A stretch of DNA of 64,000 bases from Colocasia esculenta. Taxonomy: Eukaryota > Streptophyta > Magnoliopsida > Alismatales > Araceae. The position numbers and the translations under genes were made by a program. A model generated the notes under the pieces. The model was given only the letters and a program-made list of their open reading frames with translations. It did not search any database and was not told the origin of the DNA. This document shows, in pieces, positions 11,691 through 22,841 of this stretch. Each line of letters opens with the position of its first letter. The stretch's first letter is position 1. The stretch is from NCBI GenBank assembly GCA_014218235.1, contig CM024759.1:13842712-13906711 (forward strand), read 5' to 3'.

Positions 11691-11929
11691 TCATGAATCC
11701 TTGTCCTCGTGTTCATGCACGTGCTCGTCTCCTCCCACCCCACCCGATGAAGGAACCTACAATACATATATAACAATAATAAGTTAAAATTAAATATTAT
11801 TATAAGCAATAACTTATTTTAGAAGCATAAATTAAATACTATTATAAGCAATAAATATTTAAATTTATATATTTTTATTCACTCAATTTTGGTCAATATT
11901 TTAGTCACACTATATATTTGGTCACACTT

Positions 11930-13035
11930 AAGATGAATTTGAGCATCGAGCTCAAACCGAGAGTCCGATCTGAACTCCGTCAGTTTTCACAAGTCACACT
12001 CATCGCCCCAACCGTGCTGGACAAACGGAGGTCAATCGGATGAGTATTTCTAATTTTGGGCCCACAAACCTAAGTTTTTCATTTTTAAACTGAACTAACT
12101 TGTTTATTGTGACTTTGAGCGTCGAGCTCAAACCGAGAGTCCGAATTGAACTCCGTCAGTTTCCACAAGTCACACTCATCGTCCCGACCGTACTAGAACA
12201 AACCGGAGGCCAATCGGATGAGTATTTCTAGTTTTGGACCCCCAAACCTAGCTAAGTTATTCATTTCTAAACTAAACTAACTTGCTTAATGTGAATTTGA
12301 ACGTCGAGCTCAAACCGGGAGTCCGAATTGAACTCCGTCAGTTTTCACAAGTCACACTCATCGCTCCGACCGTGCTGGAACAAACCTGAGGCCAATCGGA
12401 TGAGTATTTCTAATTTTGGACTCACAAACCTAAGTTTTTCATTTTTAAACTAAACTAACTTGTTTATTGTGACTTTGAGCGTCGAGCTCAAACCAGGAGT
12501 CTGAATTGAACTCCGTCAGTTTCCAGAAGTCACACTCATCGCCCCGACCGTGCTGGAACAAACTGGAGGCCAATCGGATGAGTATTTCTAATTTTGGACC
12601 CACAAACCTAAGTTTTTCATTTTTAAACTAAACTAACTTTTATTGTGACTTTGAGCGTCGAGCTCAAACCAAGAGTCCGAATTGAACTCCGTCAGTTTCC
12701 ACAAGTCACACTCACCGCCCGACCGTGCTGGAACAAACTGGAGGCCAATCGGATGAGTATTTCTAATTTTGGACCCACAAACCTAAGTTTTTCATTTTTA
12801 AACTAAATTAACTTGTTTATTGTGACTTTGAGCATCGAGCTCAAACCGAGAGTCCGAATTGATCTCCGTCGGTTTCCATAAGTCACACTCATCGCCCCGA
12901 CCGTGCTGGAACAAACCGGAGGCCAATCGGATGAGTATTTCTAATTTTGGACCCACAAACCTAAGTTTTTCATTTTTAAACTAAACTAACTTGTTTATTG
13001 TACCTTTGAGCGTCGAGCTCAAATCGGGAGTCCGA
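11930..13035. repeat. 178-bp tandem array inside the CACTA element
   Basis: Six full copies plus a start of a seventh. 'gcgtcgagctcaaaccg' or a close variant recurs near 11941, 12117, 12299, 12477, 12653, 12830 and 13008, giving periods of 176-182 bp. Each unit includes 'ccaatcggatgagtatttct' and 'cctaagtttttcattttta'. Copies are similar enough to suggest recent local amplification. The last copy is cut where the right subterminal array begins. Confidence 0.92.
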
Positions 13036-13449
13036 ATCTAATCGGTCCCAAAATATAGAGACTGATTAGGTTCGGTCACTATTCGGTCCCTATTTTGGGA
13101 CCAAATAGTGACCGAATTTAATCGGTCCCAAAATATAGAGACCGAAAGTTTCGGTCACTATTCGGTCCCAAAATAGAGACCGAATAGTGACCGAACCTAA
13201 TCGGTCTCAAAATAGGGACCGAATAGTGACCGAATACAATCGGTCCCAAAATATAGAGACCGAAAATTTCGGTCACTATTCGGTCCCAAAATAGGGACCG
13301 AATAGTGACCGATTTTAAATCGGTCTCTAAAACATTTATTTAGCGACTGATTAATTTCAGTCACAATTCGGTCACTATTTTTGTGACCGAATAGTGACCG
13401 AAATTTTCGGTCTCTATATCGGTCTCTATAAGCGCTTTTTCTTGTAGTG

Positions 13450-13567
13450 TACCAAACATCATAGTGAACTGCAATGTGGATATGTGCTCTGGAAAGCTTA
13501 CCATTTTCGGACTCAAAGATCTGTAGGTGGCATCTAGTTTCCTTCTCATTGATATGTCCCACCGCCT
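13450..13567. other. Short unassigned flank of the CACTA element
   Basis: Continuation of the sequence at 10119-10769 across the transposon. A minus-strand frame is open but too short to name. Confidence 0.35.
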
Positions 13568-14338
13568 ATGTTTAGAAATCGGTGTGACTTAAATACTTGT
13601 TCAGTAATCAGTACAAATTCTTCACCAATAGATAAGTTTGGAACACTAAAGTCACTAATCGAAATGATTGTTCACCAATCGGTACAATTGTTCACCAATC
13701 GATACAATTGTTCACCAATCGATATGCTTATAATTCACCAATCGGTAGACCTTTTTAAGTGTCCAATAATTGGTATGACTTAAACACCAATCGATTGGGG
13801 ATATTATTCATCAATTGAAGTAAGTTAGACACCAATCGATTGGGACTGTGTCTCCAGTCATAGTGAGTCAATGGCAATCGATTGGAGACATGTCTTTTGA
13901 TCACAACGGGAAATTACTTAAATTAGAAATCGATTTGGAGATTTTGTTTCTATTCCTACTTGGATTACCATGACACCTAGACACTCAGGCTTCCCAATTC
14001 GAATGGGACTACTTGGGGGTTCTTTTTAATTACATATGAAAATAGGTGGAAAATAGGAAATATTAGGTGAATTACAAGAATCCTGAATGCTTTAGGATCT
14101 GAGATTTCTTTGAAAACATAGGTAGAAAATCTAGAACTCTTAAGTCAAAATCACAGTAGGACTCTGATCCTTCCTTTCTTTTATTTGGGACAGACTTAAG
14201 GAAATTCCTGATATAGTAGGACTCCTGCTACGATTATAAAAGACCCCAAACTGGGAGTCAAGTAACCCTAGCCCTATATAAACCCCTTATGGCCTCTTGG
14301 CCAACCATCACACATCCTTCTGTATTGTGAAGTATACG
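13568..14338 (+). mobile_element. LTR fragment with CACCAATCGATTGG motif array
   Basis: The motif 'ttcaccaatcgatac', half of the palindrome CACCAATCGATTGGTG, recurs at 13615-13800; opposite-strand copies (caccaatcgattggg, atcgattggagac) lie at 13780-13890. A TATA box (cctatataaacccc) at 14272-14285 follows. This is a U3-plus-R layout. The fragment stops at 14338 where a minus-strand LTR starts, so it was probably interrupted by that insertion. Confidence 0.55.
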
Positions 14339-15885
14339 TGTGCGATGGACAACCAAGAGAGGAGGAATGAATTGGTTGATGACCAAATAAAAATTAAACT
14401 AATTTGAGATGCCCAACAATAATAAACACGATAAACACCATTACCACAAATATGAACACATACGTAGAAGGAGATAAAAGAGATGGAGACAAACCACATG
14501 ACGTGCACAGGGATTTAGGTGGTTCGACAACATAAGGATGTGCGCCTACGTCCACCCCTCACTCATGTGAGGAGGTAACACCACTACTCTGAAAGTGGCC
14601 CGAGGTACAAGTAAGAACCTCCCCCTCACACACACGATAGTGAAAAACTCACCGTCAAAAAGGCCACACACACTCGTACAACACGAGCACAAACCACTCA
14701 CACACTGGATCTTTATGAAGATCAATTTGAAGCACAATTCTCAACCCAAGAACAAGAGAAAAAAAAAATAGAAATTGCTAGTTCAGAAGCCTCCTGTTTG
14801 GAACTAGTTGAGAGATGATGGAGAAGAGTGTAATCCTTGCAAATGGCTTCTTGGACGTGGTACTGAGGTAGCACGAACTCCTGGACATCCAAGCTATTGA
14901 ACCTATGTAGCAAACCAAAGAAAATCCTCTGGATGAAGTGTCTGTTTGTTGGATCGCAGATTTTGCCCTAGCTGATGAGGTGCTCAATCTCCCTTTTGCA
15001 TGTGTTGTGTAGATGACGTGAAAAATATTGCCTTTATATACCCACATGTCAAAGACTCCATCTTCACTGTGGATCTTCCAAAAGCTTGGACGGAATCCAA
15101 AGATAGAAAGAGTTCCCTCCAAATAAAGAAATTGTGTTTCCGTAATCGATCAACCGATTTCACTAAGTTAATCGTTCTATTATGAACTTAGCCTTCGTAT
15201 CGACATGCTTTCCTTTATGTGTCAACTCAATCCATAGAAGCGGTCATCCAATTCCATAGAATCGGTCGTCCGATTGTTGAACTGTCCCAGGTCCAAGGTT
15301 ACTAGAAGAATCGGTCGTCCAATTTTTAGTTTAGTCACCAATCAGAAGCTTCTTCTCCTCTTCACCAATAGGAAGGAGTTCTCTTCAACAATTGATTGGC
15401 CTGTCATTTTTGGTCGACCGATTCTTGGAATTTGGTCATCTGATTTCTACTTGTTCACTAATCGATGCAGGTCTTTCTTCATCAATTATAGCAGGCCTTC
15501 ACTAATCGTTAAGCTCTTAAAATATGTCGACCGATTTCCATATTTCAGTCGTCTGATTGCCTGACTGTCCCAAGCCCCATGTTACTGAAAAAATCGATCG
15601 TCCAATTTCCTACATAATGCAGAAAACGATGTCAGTCCAAAATCCAAAGGAGTAAATACTTAAACACTTACCTTGGCCTTTAGTAAAGGGACTCAACAAC
15701 TCATGTAAAACTTGAAATACTCATTGGCACATAGAATTTATTAGATCAAGGTTAGCTCAAACCATTAATTATTCAATAAATCCACATAAAATATAGAAAA
15801 CACTAGAAACCACATGCTTCATTAAATCCACATTTTGTCAACTTCTAAACATCACAAAGTCACATTGAAACAACATGTTGCTGGC
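14339..15885 (-). mobile_element. Copia-type LTR, minus orientation
   Basis: Read on the minus strand: a U3 with repeated 'aatcggtcgtccgatt'-like motifs (15620-15130), a TATA box (gtatataaagg, plus-strand 15028-15040), then the Sirevirus-type block 'ggacgtaggc' (near 14550) and 'cgaaccacctaaa' (near 14520), and an 'attcattcctcctct' block (near 14365), ending in '...cgcaca' at 14339. The right (5') boundary near 15885 is approximate. No target duplication was identified. Confidence 0.5.
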
Positions 15886-16435
15886 ACGAGAAGAACCTCC
15901 AGGACCAAGAAGGAAGAACCTAAAGTTTGGAGCTTGAGGTGTCATCGTCTTCTCGTCCCTACTTCGATCACTAGGAACCAAGAACTAGGAAGAAACAATC
16001 AAAAGTAGGTGTTCTCGGGCCGAAACTAAACAATTTCCCGTTAGGCTTTCTCTTTTCTCATAAGACCTGCGATCGTGGCTTCTAACATCTATTCTTTACC
16101 ATAATCGGTCAACTTAACTCTGGATTTTGGTCGACTGATCATTCTTTTCCTTGTGCTTTCGACAGTATGAAAGGTTTTCAAAGTATAGTGCAGAAATCAT
16201 GTTTTCTCTCATACCTTAATTGAAAATATGCTTCTCTTGGTGTTTTGATCTTGACTAGATCTTAGAGCCACTTTGTTTTTTTTATTTACTTTGCCTATGA
16301 TAGTACTGTCCGTCAACACTTGACCCATATCTGTCGAGACCTCCTTGTTGCTTTGTATGCAAGTTGATTTACTCCACCAGTCTACGCCCATGTTTTGTAC
16401 AACGATTGGGTTTAATAGGTCTATCTAGTCAACAT
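15886..16435. other. Unassigned; contains more ATCGGTC/GTCGAC-type motifs
   Basis: Motifs 'aatcggtcaactt' and 'ggtcgactgatc' near 16100-16140 resemble those of the neighbouring LTRs. Nothing else recognised. Confidence 0.35.
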
Positions 16436-17760
16436 CTATATGGACATGCCTATAAAACCCTAAAAAAAAAAAACATATTAACCACATGTTAAGCTGAAAG
16501 TACTTGAATATTTTTCTAACACTCTTAATATTCTTGACTAGATTCTTGGCATCTCATCGATTGAAGCCTCACATGATAATCTGGCATAACTAATAATCTG
16601 GCATAACCTATTAGTGAACGCTTACACTTTTAAAATAAGGATCAAACACATGAAATCTCCATCTTGTCTTGTTATCACTGACATGTTTTTTTTCTGTAAG
16701 AGATATTCTGGAGTTTTCCATTATATTTTTTGAAGGTCACTTTCTATCCTTATCTACTGATCATATTATCATCTTTACACCTGAAAGCAAGCTACTAATG
16801 CGATAGAGTAACTAAAAAAACTTGTATTGGTCATCTTCTGAAATCTCTTGGTTGCTATCCTGCAACTTACTTTCTGACTTGAAAGATCATGCCTATTTGC
16901 TGCATTGTTCCCTTATAATTCTTGTTACTGCCCATGATTGACTGTGGGTATCTACTTTCTATTTTCCTGAGATGCTAGATCGGGCACAGAGAGTGTTCAG
17001 GGGCTATAATCTAATCCTCACTACACAGAGTCGGAAATATACTGTAAACCATAGGGTATAATGATATTTGTGTTGCATCTGCGCTGGGAGTACTTGCGTG
17101 ACACTGATAGATACAACAACCACATGACACTTGTTCATGATATGCATTCCAAGGTGGCATAGATCTTTAGTGCATGTTATGACTGGTGATGATTATTGAT
17201 AAAGTGCTTGACACATGCGTGCTTGCTCGCTTGAAATATTGGCCATCATACGCTCTTGCTAGTTACTGTTTCTAGAAAAATCCTTACTCCACTTGATTAG
17301 TTCTTGCACTCTTGATGTCTTACTTGTTCCTGACATGTTTCTCTTATTTTAATGGATATGTGTACTCATGTATTCTGATTTACTCGTGTCTGCCTAAAGT
17401 TAAAAGGTTAATTACTTATATCTTACCCGCACATTGAGAAGTAAATCCTACTGGGCAATATTTTGCTCATACCTACTTCTTAACATTTTAGGTAGCATAG
17501 ATTAAGAGGAGAAACTCTAATCTAGTGAAGGTATACGTCTGAGTTAAGAGCATGAGTACCCGTTAGATTGTAGCCTAGTCATTGAGAGGAGTAGATGATT
17601 TAGTAGGAACGGATAGAGAGAAAGATATGTACTTTTCTTTTATTTCGGATGTAGTTGGAACTTATGTCATATGAATGTTATAGAATAAGTAAGTTTGAGG
17701 ATTTTAACCTTCATCTTACTAAGGTTAAGTGTGAATGCTTCCTAGTTAGAGGTTTTATTT
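16436..17760 (+). mobile_element. Gypsy-type LTR fragment (Tekay/Del-like)
   Basis: A TATA box (gcctataaaaccct) at 16449-16462. A block near 17448-17510 reads 'cctactgggcaatattttgctcatacc...ttttaggta'. This matches in order the block 'cctactgagcgttatcgctcaccc...tttcaggtaa' at 36896-36950 of the 3.8-kb solo LTR and another at 21200-21260. Boundaries are not visible. Confidence 0.45.
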
Positions 17761-17770
17761 TTTTTGCCGA

Positions 17771-18360
17771 CTATCCTCGCCCCGTTGGCCTATTCCATGC
17801 AAAGCCATGCATGCAGTAGCATTGAATACATCCCTCTCTTTCCATTGCAAGTTGTTCGGGGTGTGACAAAAACCATCTCGAGCATGCATTGTGTGACAAT
17901 GGTCCAAGAAAACATTGAATCATCAAAACAATCCACAACCACATGGTGTCTTCAATGTCTTCTGGGTTGGTAGAAGAAATAATGTTGTTTAGGATAGCCA
18001 CCAAACCCTTTATCTTTGATACCTTTCTACCATATTGATCTTGAAGAATCAATGGCTTCACTGGACATTCAAACAATTAGATACATTCTCCAGCATGTGG
18101 AACTCGTAATGTGAGTGCCACATCTTCTGATGAAAACCTAATTCTCTTCCCTCCTAACAAGAAATCATCATCGCCTATATTAAGGGAGAGAAGATCTTCC
18201 AATAGAAATCTGTCAAACTAAAATTGAGGAATGTTAACAAATCCTCCAAAAACTGTGTGCTAGAGGAGTCTCCTGTGCTCCGTTTTAAATGGAATTTTCT
18301 TTATGATGTCGTTGCAGCTGGTGAAATTGCAAAATCTACGAAATAGAAGAGGTTGTACCA
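17771..18360 (-). pseudogene. Transposon-type ORF remnant (plant DUF1985/PMD-like pattern)
   Basis: One minus-strand frame can be followed from about 18360 to 17830 with three stop codons. It includes F-V-N-I-P-Q-F, F-S-S-E-D-V-A-L-T-L-R-V-P-H-A-G-E and P-E-D-I-E-D-T-M-W-L-W. The 'F-S-x-E-D-V-x-x-x-L-x-x-P-x-x-G' pattern is typical of plant ORFs carried by Mutator/CACTA elements with Ulp1-type proteins and of related plant mobile domain proteins. The family assignment rests on pattern memory, not on a search. It lies 500 bp left of a tandem duplication and is not linked to visible terminal repeats. Confidence 0.4.
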
Positions 18361-18858
18361 CATAGCTTTTTTTCTTCCGCTGACCTGTTACACAATGCAC
18401 GTAAGAAAAGAAAAATAAGCACATTTTGTTATAAATAGAACAATTTAGACAACTACATGCAAATTAATCTGTCGCACACAAAGCACATACAGATAGCAAA
18501 AAATTGATTTTCCAACACAGAGATGGAATTTGCAAAGTACAAAATGCATTTCCAATGCAAGCCTACAACTATGCTATGCACAAATAAATCCATATTATTG
18601 CACACAAGGGGGCCACCTAGATAATAAATCCACATTGTAACACATCGTTTCAGTTCCCAAACCACAAATAGTATTCGTAGGGCACAAATCACATTTCCAT
18701 AGCAAATCCACAATGTAACAATTTTTCCCAATCTTGAAACATTTCTAGAGCACATATAGTATTTGCAGAGCACAAATATATACAAAGAGTAATGAGGGCT
18801 CCAATAGCACAAATACATTTCCAGAGAACATATGTTCATGCATCACAATATAACACAT
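18361..18858. other. Unassigned AT-rich sequence
   Basis: 'gcacaaat' and 'tttccaga/tttccaat' recur loosely (18480-18840), suggesting a degenerate repeat. No coding sequence recognised. Confidence 0.4.
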
Positions 18859-19235
18859 AATGGTCGATATTCGGAGCACAAAAATAGAGCTCCAACGCAC
18901 CTTTCTCTTCGTCTCCCATTATTGAAACACTCGGGGAAACTTCGCTGGAGCTAGTCATCTTCTTCCCTTCCGCTCGTTGATTCTAGTGGTGATGTTGAAG
19001 TCTACTTGCGGCAACGGTTGTTAGGCTGCTTGCAACCAAGGGAAGGTTAATGGTCAATATCCGGAGCACAAATAGGGCAAAAAATAGAGCTCCAGCTGAT
19101 CACCTTTCTCTTCATTTCCCATTGTTGAAACACTCCTGCGAACTTCACCTGCCTCATCTTCTTCCCTTTTGCACGTTGATTCCCCAAGCAATGCTGTCGT
19201 GCACAAAGTCTTTAGATTCCGGCAATGGCTGTTCA
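18859..19235. repeat. 190-bp tandem duplication
   Basis: Two copies, starting at 18859 and 19049. They share 'aatggtc-atat-cggagcac', 'agagctccag/acg', 'cacctttctcttc' and 'cttcttccctt--gc-cgttgattc'. The overlapping open frames at 19050-19550 are not supported by any known protein. Confidence 0.75.
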
Positions 19236-19559
19236 GATTCTTTATCAGGGCCAGCTATCTTACTGTGGCTTGGTGTTTCTACCACTGCTATGCTTCTCTT
19301 CTCTCCCCAGGGGCAAGGCAATTCGAACGGAAAGCGGTGTTTATGGTGGCGCAGAAATGGGTAGGTCCAGGCAGTTTTGTCAAGCGGGGGGTGTTTCCGT
19401 CATTTCGTCCTCCCGCCATTTTTTGTTTCCTCGTCTCTTGCGCTTTGTCATGCAACATCGAATCACTTTTAACTTTAAGGGTGGCGAGAGACGGCATCGG
19501 CTGACGAAAAGACCGACATGTGGAATGCGGGGAGCCGGTGGCGCATTCTAGCATGGACT

Positions 19560-20028
19560 CAGTGAATAATTTAATCAAATATTTTTTAAATTATAAATAG
19601 ATACGAATATTATTCACTTTGAAAATATGAGTTAATAAAAAAAATTAAATGATCTAAAAATTATTTAAAATATATACAAATTTTAAAAAATATATAATTA
19701 TCGACAACATTTTCTAAACAAAATGTTAACATTAGATATATTATATATTTATATATTATATATAGATCATTAAATCTAGATCAAATGGTAAAAAAATAAC
19801 TTCATTTCGGAGTGCATCTTAAATGGAACGGATCACATATTTTTATATCTACTCTGTCAGATATTTGTTAAACAGATAATATTTAATTACCCAAATACAA
19901 AATCGAATGGGATCCGAAAACGATTACAACCCTAACAGTTTCGAGGGGGAAGGGTGGGTTTGTTGGGGCATATGTTATTGAATCTACAATATATGGTTAA
20001 TGAGAACGAACTATTTTTTTAATAAAAT
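19560..20028. other. AT-rich unassigned stretch
   Basis: Very AT-rich with 'tatatatt' runs near 19735-19765. No feature recognised. Confidence 0.4.
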
Positions 20029-20775
20029 ACATCACAAGAAAAGTCTTATGCATTATAGAACATATGTTAGTAAAGTTGAAAAATATATCAATGAATATAG
20101 AATATACTTTAGTACAAATGGGGGAGGTCTTAGGTTCGATACCCACCACCTGGGGGGGGGGGCGGGGTCTTTACTTGGCTTGCACTTAATCTTCGAAGGG
20201 TGCAGGTCCAGGATTTTCCCGACCAAGCGGGGTATGGGCAATATAGATGTACGGCAAATTAGGGGTTGTCCGGTCTCAACCTTGGGGACCACAAAAAGCC
20301 ACTCTCTGATCTTGCTAAGCCACACGAGGTGGGGTTTCCTCATTATCAAAAAAAAAAAAACATATGTTAAAACTTAGCCCATTACAAAAGAAACCCTTAC
20401 ATACTATGGAGCAAATGTTAGTGAATCTATAGTGTATATTAATAAATGTATAGTATATATTATTGAATATAGAGTATATTTTAGTGACAACAAACATCTG
20501 ATGAAAACATAGCCATTACAAGAAAAGTCTTACATATTGTGGAGCATATGTTAGTGAACCTATAGTATATGTTAGTGAAGCTGTAGAATATGTTATTTAA
20601 TATGGAGTATATCTTAGTAAAAATAAATATCTTTTAAGAACTTAGTCATTACAAAAAGAGTCTTACATACTATGGAGGATATATTAGTTACTGAATCTAT
20701 AGTATATATATTAGTGAAAACAAACATTTGTTAAGAACTTAACCTATTACATAATTACTCATGTATAAAAAAAGT
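20029..20775. repeat. Degenerate tandem array (about 120-bp unit)
   Basis: Units contain 'cattacaagaaaagtcttacatac', 'gagcatatgttagtgaa', 'tatagtatatattagtga' and 'acaaacatttgttaagaactta'. About four to five copies remain. The first copy is interrupted by the SINE at 20118-20359. Confidence 0.75.
20118..20359 (+). mobile_element. SINE (tRNA-type), 5'-truncated, with poly(A) tail
   Basis: An RNA polymerase III B box GGTTCGATACC lies at 20133-20143. It is followed by a GC-rich body that differs sharply from its AT-rich surroundings and by a run of about 12 A (20348-20359). The tandem-repeat sequence resumes on both sides (ttagtacaaat on the left, catatgttaaaactta on the right), which fixes the insertion approximately. 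A convincing A box is missing, so the 5' end is truncated or eroded. The body is not one I can assign to a named SINE family. Confidence 0.7.
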
Positions 20776-21480
20776 TCCATTTTCTATATTGTCGGTCATA
20801 TACAAAAACTTTTATGTCTTTGTACACCCCCAATCATATACAAAAAGATACATAACTTTCCACATCCTCATATACAAAAAAAAACATGACTTTCCATGCA
20901 AATAGGCCCCTAACACATCAATCCTCCTTGATATTATGCATGTGATGTGATGGTTGCCATGGCTGCGTCACTAGCATGGTGTGCATGGCCTACATGTATA
21001 CTTGTCTTATCTATGTAGAAGTTGGTAGCCGAACATGGTAGCTATAATGCTTGACATGATTTTGGTAGCTGAGAGTAATGTAGAGTTTTATGGTACCTTC
21101 TTAACTACTATGTGTAGCCGCATCACTAGTGGTTTTACTAGCTTTGTTATCATTCTTTACAGCACTTTATTTTATATATATTGTGGTTGGTCAAGTGTGG
21201 GATCCTTACTGAGCCTATGACTTCATGAGTCTCACCTCCTACTTTTTCAGGTAGGGGTTTGTGGAGGCAGTCTAACCTTAACCCAGCTATTTTGAGTGTT
21301 GGAGTTCCTTACACCACTTGGTAGTTTATTTTCTTTTGTACTATCTCAAGGCATACCCCTTAAGGTGGTGTATTTTAATTTTGTACTCGTATTATAAAAT
21401 TAGGACATTGTACTTTTGTTAGTGGAACATTTCTTTCTGTCATACCTGCTTTTACTACTTATATATCTCTGTAGACCACA
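20776..21480 (+). mobile_element. Gypsy-type LTR fragment
   Basis: The block 'ccttactgagcctatgacttcatgagtctcacctcc...ttttcaggtagg' at 21208-21260 corresponds to the R/U5 blocks at 17448 and 36896. Boundaries are not found. Confidence 0.4.
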
Positions 21481-22196
21481 TGTTAACTCTTCCAAAACTT
21501 TGGGCTTGTGGGTGGTGATGTTGGATATGAATCCTTATTGGATATGAGTATCCAGGGTTGCTTCATTTATGCCACCCAAATCCCAGATATACTTTCTGAC
21601 CTAACTTCTTTAGTTTGGGAGTAGGGGGCAAGTGTAGAGGGGTAATCTTAGCCCTTGGACTTAGATCATAAAGTTTAGTTATCAAACTTGGCCGAGGAAA
21701 GTGAAATCCCAAAAAGGTCACATCCCAAGGAACCCTATCCATAGGTAGGCCCCACAAAGCGTCAACAAGCCTTTGATTTGCCACCTATCGAAGGGCCTTT
21801 ACCTCAACGAGCATGCCCGAAAGATAGCTTGGGGCGAAGGTGAGGCCCCTGAGGATATCCTGACATATACTCTATTCTTCTCCCGACAGACGTATCTTGG
21901 TAGAGTTTATCTCAGATGCCTATAGCCCAAAAGGTCCTTAAATGGAACTTGAGCTCGACGGTAATAAAGTGGTTGATACCCTTACCCAAGTTAGATGTTG
22001 GTAGATCCCTAACTAAAGGAGTGGTTATATGAAAGAAGTGGAGTCTTAAAGAGGATAACATTGGATGTCCATGATTGGTGCGAGTAACTATCCATGTCTC
22101 TCATAGGGCATTGAAGCCCATGATGGTTACTACTCAAAATTATACCATGATTGGAGTCTTAATCCTCTCAATGTCTTGAGGAATCACGTAGGGAGG
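21481..22196. other. Unassigned sequence left of the gypsy element
   Basis: A minus-strand frame at 21563-21784 is open for 73 codons (L-Y-D-L-S-P-R-A-K-I, P-P-T-P-K-L-K-K-L) but I do not recognise it. It may be a decayed gene piece. Confidence 0.3.
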
Positions 22197-22841
22197 TGTC
22201 ATGCCCCCAAAATTTAATCATAATAGCAGTGAAATCAAATCGAGGGATGCGGCAGTCATATATATACTAAAACAAAAGAACAATAAATTATACAAGCATC
22301 CACAATTTCCATACTCTAAAATGTCTTCAACTAATCATCATCATATGACTATTATGTCCTCCAATGCCACAAAAATACAATGCAAGAGAAAACACTCTCT
22401 GATGTCCCAATAAATAACAGCTCACTGATCATAGGCAGTTTAAGTCGACTGATCTCAACTCTCAGGTCAACCGAAGAATGCATTTCCAAGAGTCAAGCTT
22501 CTGGGAAATCCTTTGGGGACAGTCTAGGTCGATAGACCCAAACTAGCTGTCAACAGACAAAGTAATGTGTTGACAAATAAAACTTATCTATCGACAAACA
22601 AGGCCAATTCTATTGGCTACTACTTTACAGTTGCAGTGAGGACTACTTTTTTATTAAAACAAAGTTTGCTACTGACAAGCTCACATTTTCAACATAATTA
22701 AATCATCCAAATTTTCAATGGCTCAAGAATCAATAACTCTTTCTTTTATTCAAAATAAACAGATATGTTTACAATCACCAATGATGAAATAAAACTTCAC
22801 TTGCTAATCTATCTAATGCTAACGAGGGTAAAGGATTATAA

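Larger units (their letters stand above)
10770..13449 (+). mobile_element. Non-autonomous CACTA transposon
   Basis: The right end, read on the minus strand, is CACTACAAGAAAAAGCGC, the canonical CACTA terminus. The left end reads CTATACAAGAAAATGTGC, the same with two substitutions at the tip. Both ends carry mirrored subterminal arrays of 'ttcggtcactat' and 'atagtgaccgaa' (10800-11230 and 13040-13430), the usual type of transposase-binding array. Between them lie only an AT-rich minisatellite and a 178-bp tandem array, with no transposase, so movement would need a protein supplied in trans. I could not find a matching 3-bp target duplication (GTG on the left, TAC on the right). Confidence 0.88.

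Noticed and set aside
10767..13452. A 3-bp target duplication for the CACTA element
   Set aside because: The flanking triplets are GTG and TAC, so no duplication can be claimed; the left tip has two substitutions.
14339..17535. Target duplication 'gtatacg' at 14332-14338 and 17529-17535
   Set aside because: The right copy is not preceded by an LTR end, so the match is probably chance.
19169..19578. Four overlapping ORFs around 19050-19578
   Set aside because: Open in several frames at once over a duplicated sequence, with no recognisable domain.
20109..20120. A-box-like 'tagtacaaatgg' for the SINE
   Set aside because: Too close to the B box, and it belongs to the host tandem repeat.
21563..21784. 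73-codon minus-strand ORF
   Set aside because: No recognisable domain or splice context; kept only as part of an unassigned region.
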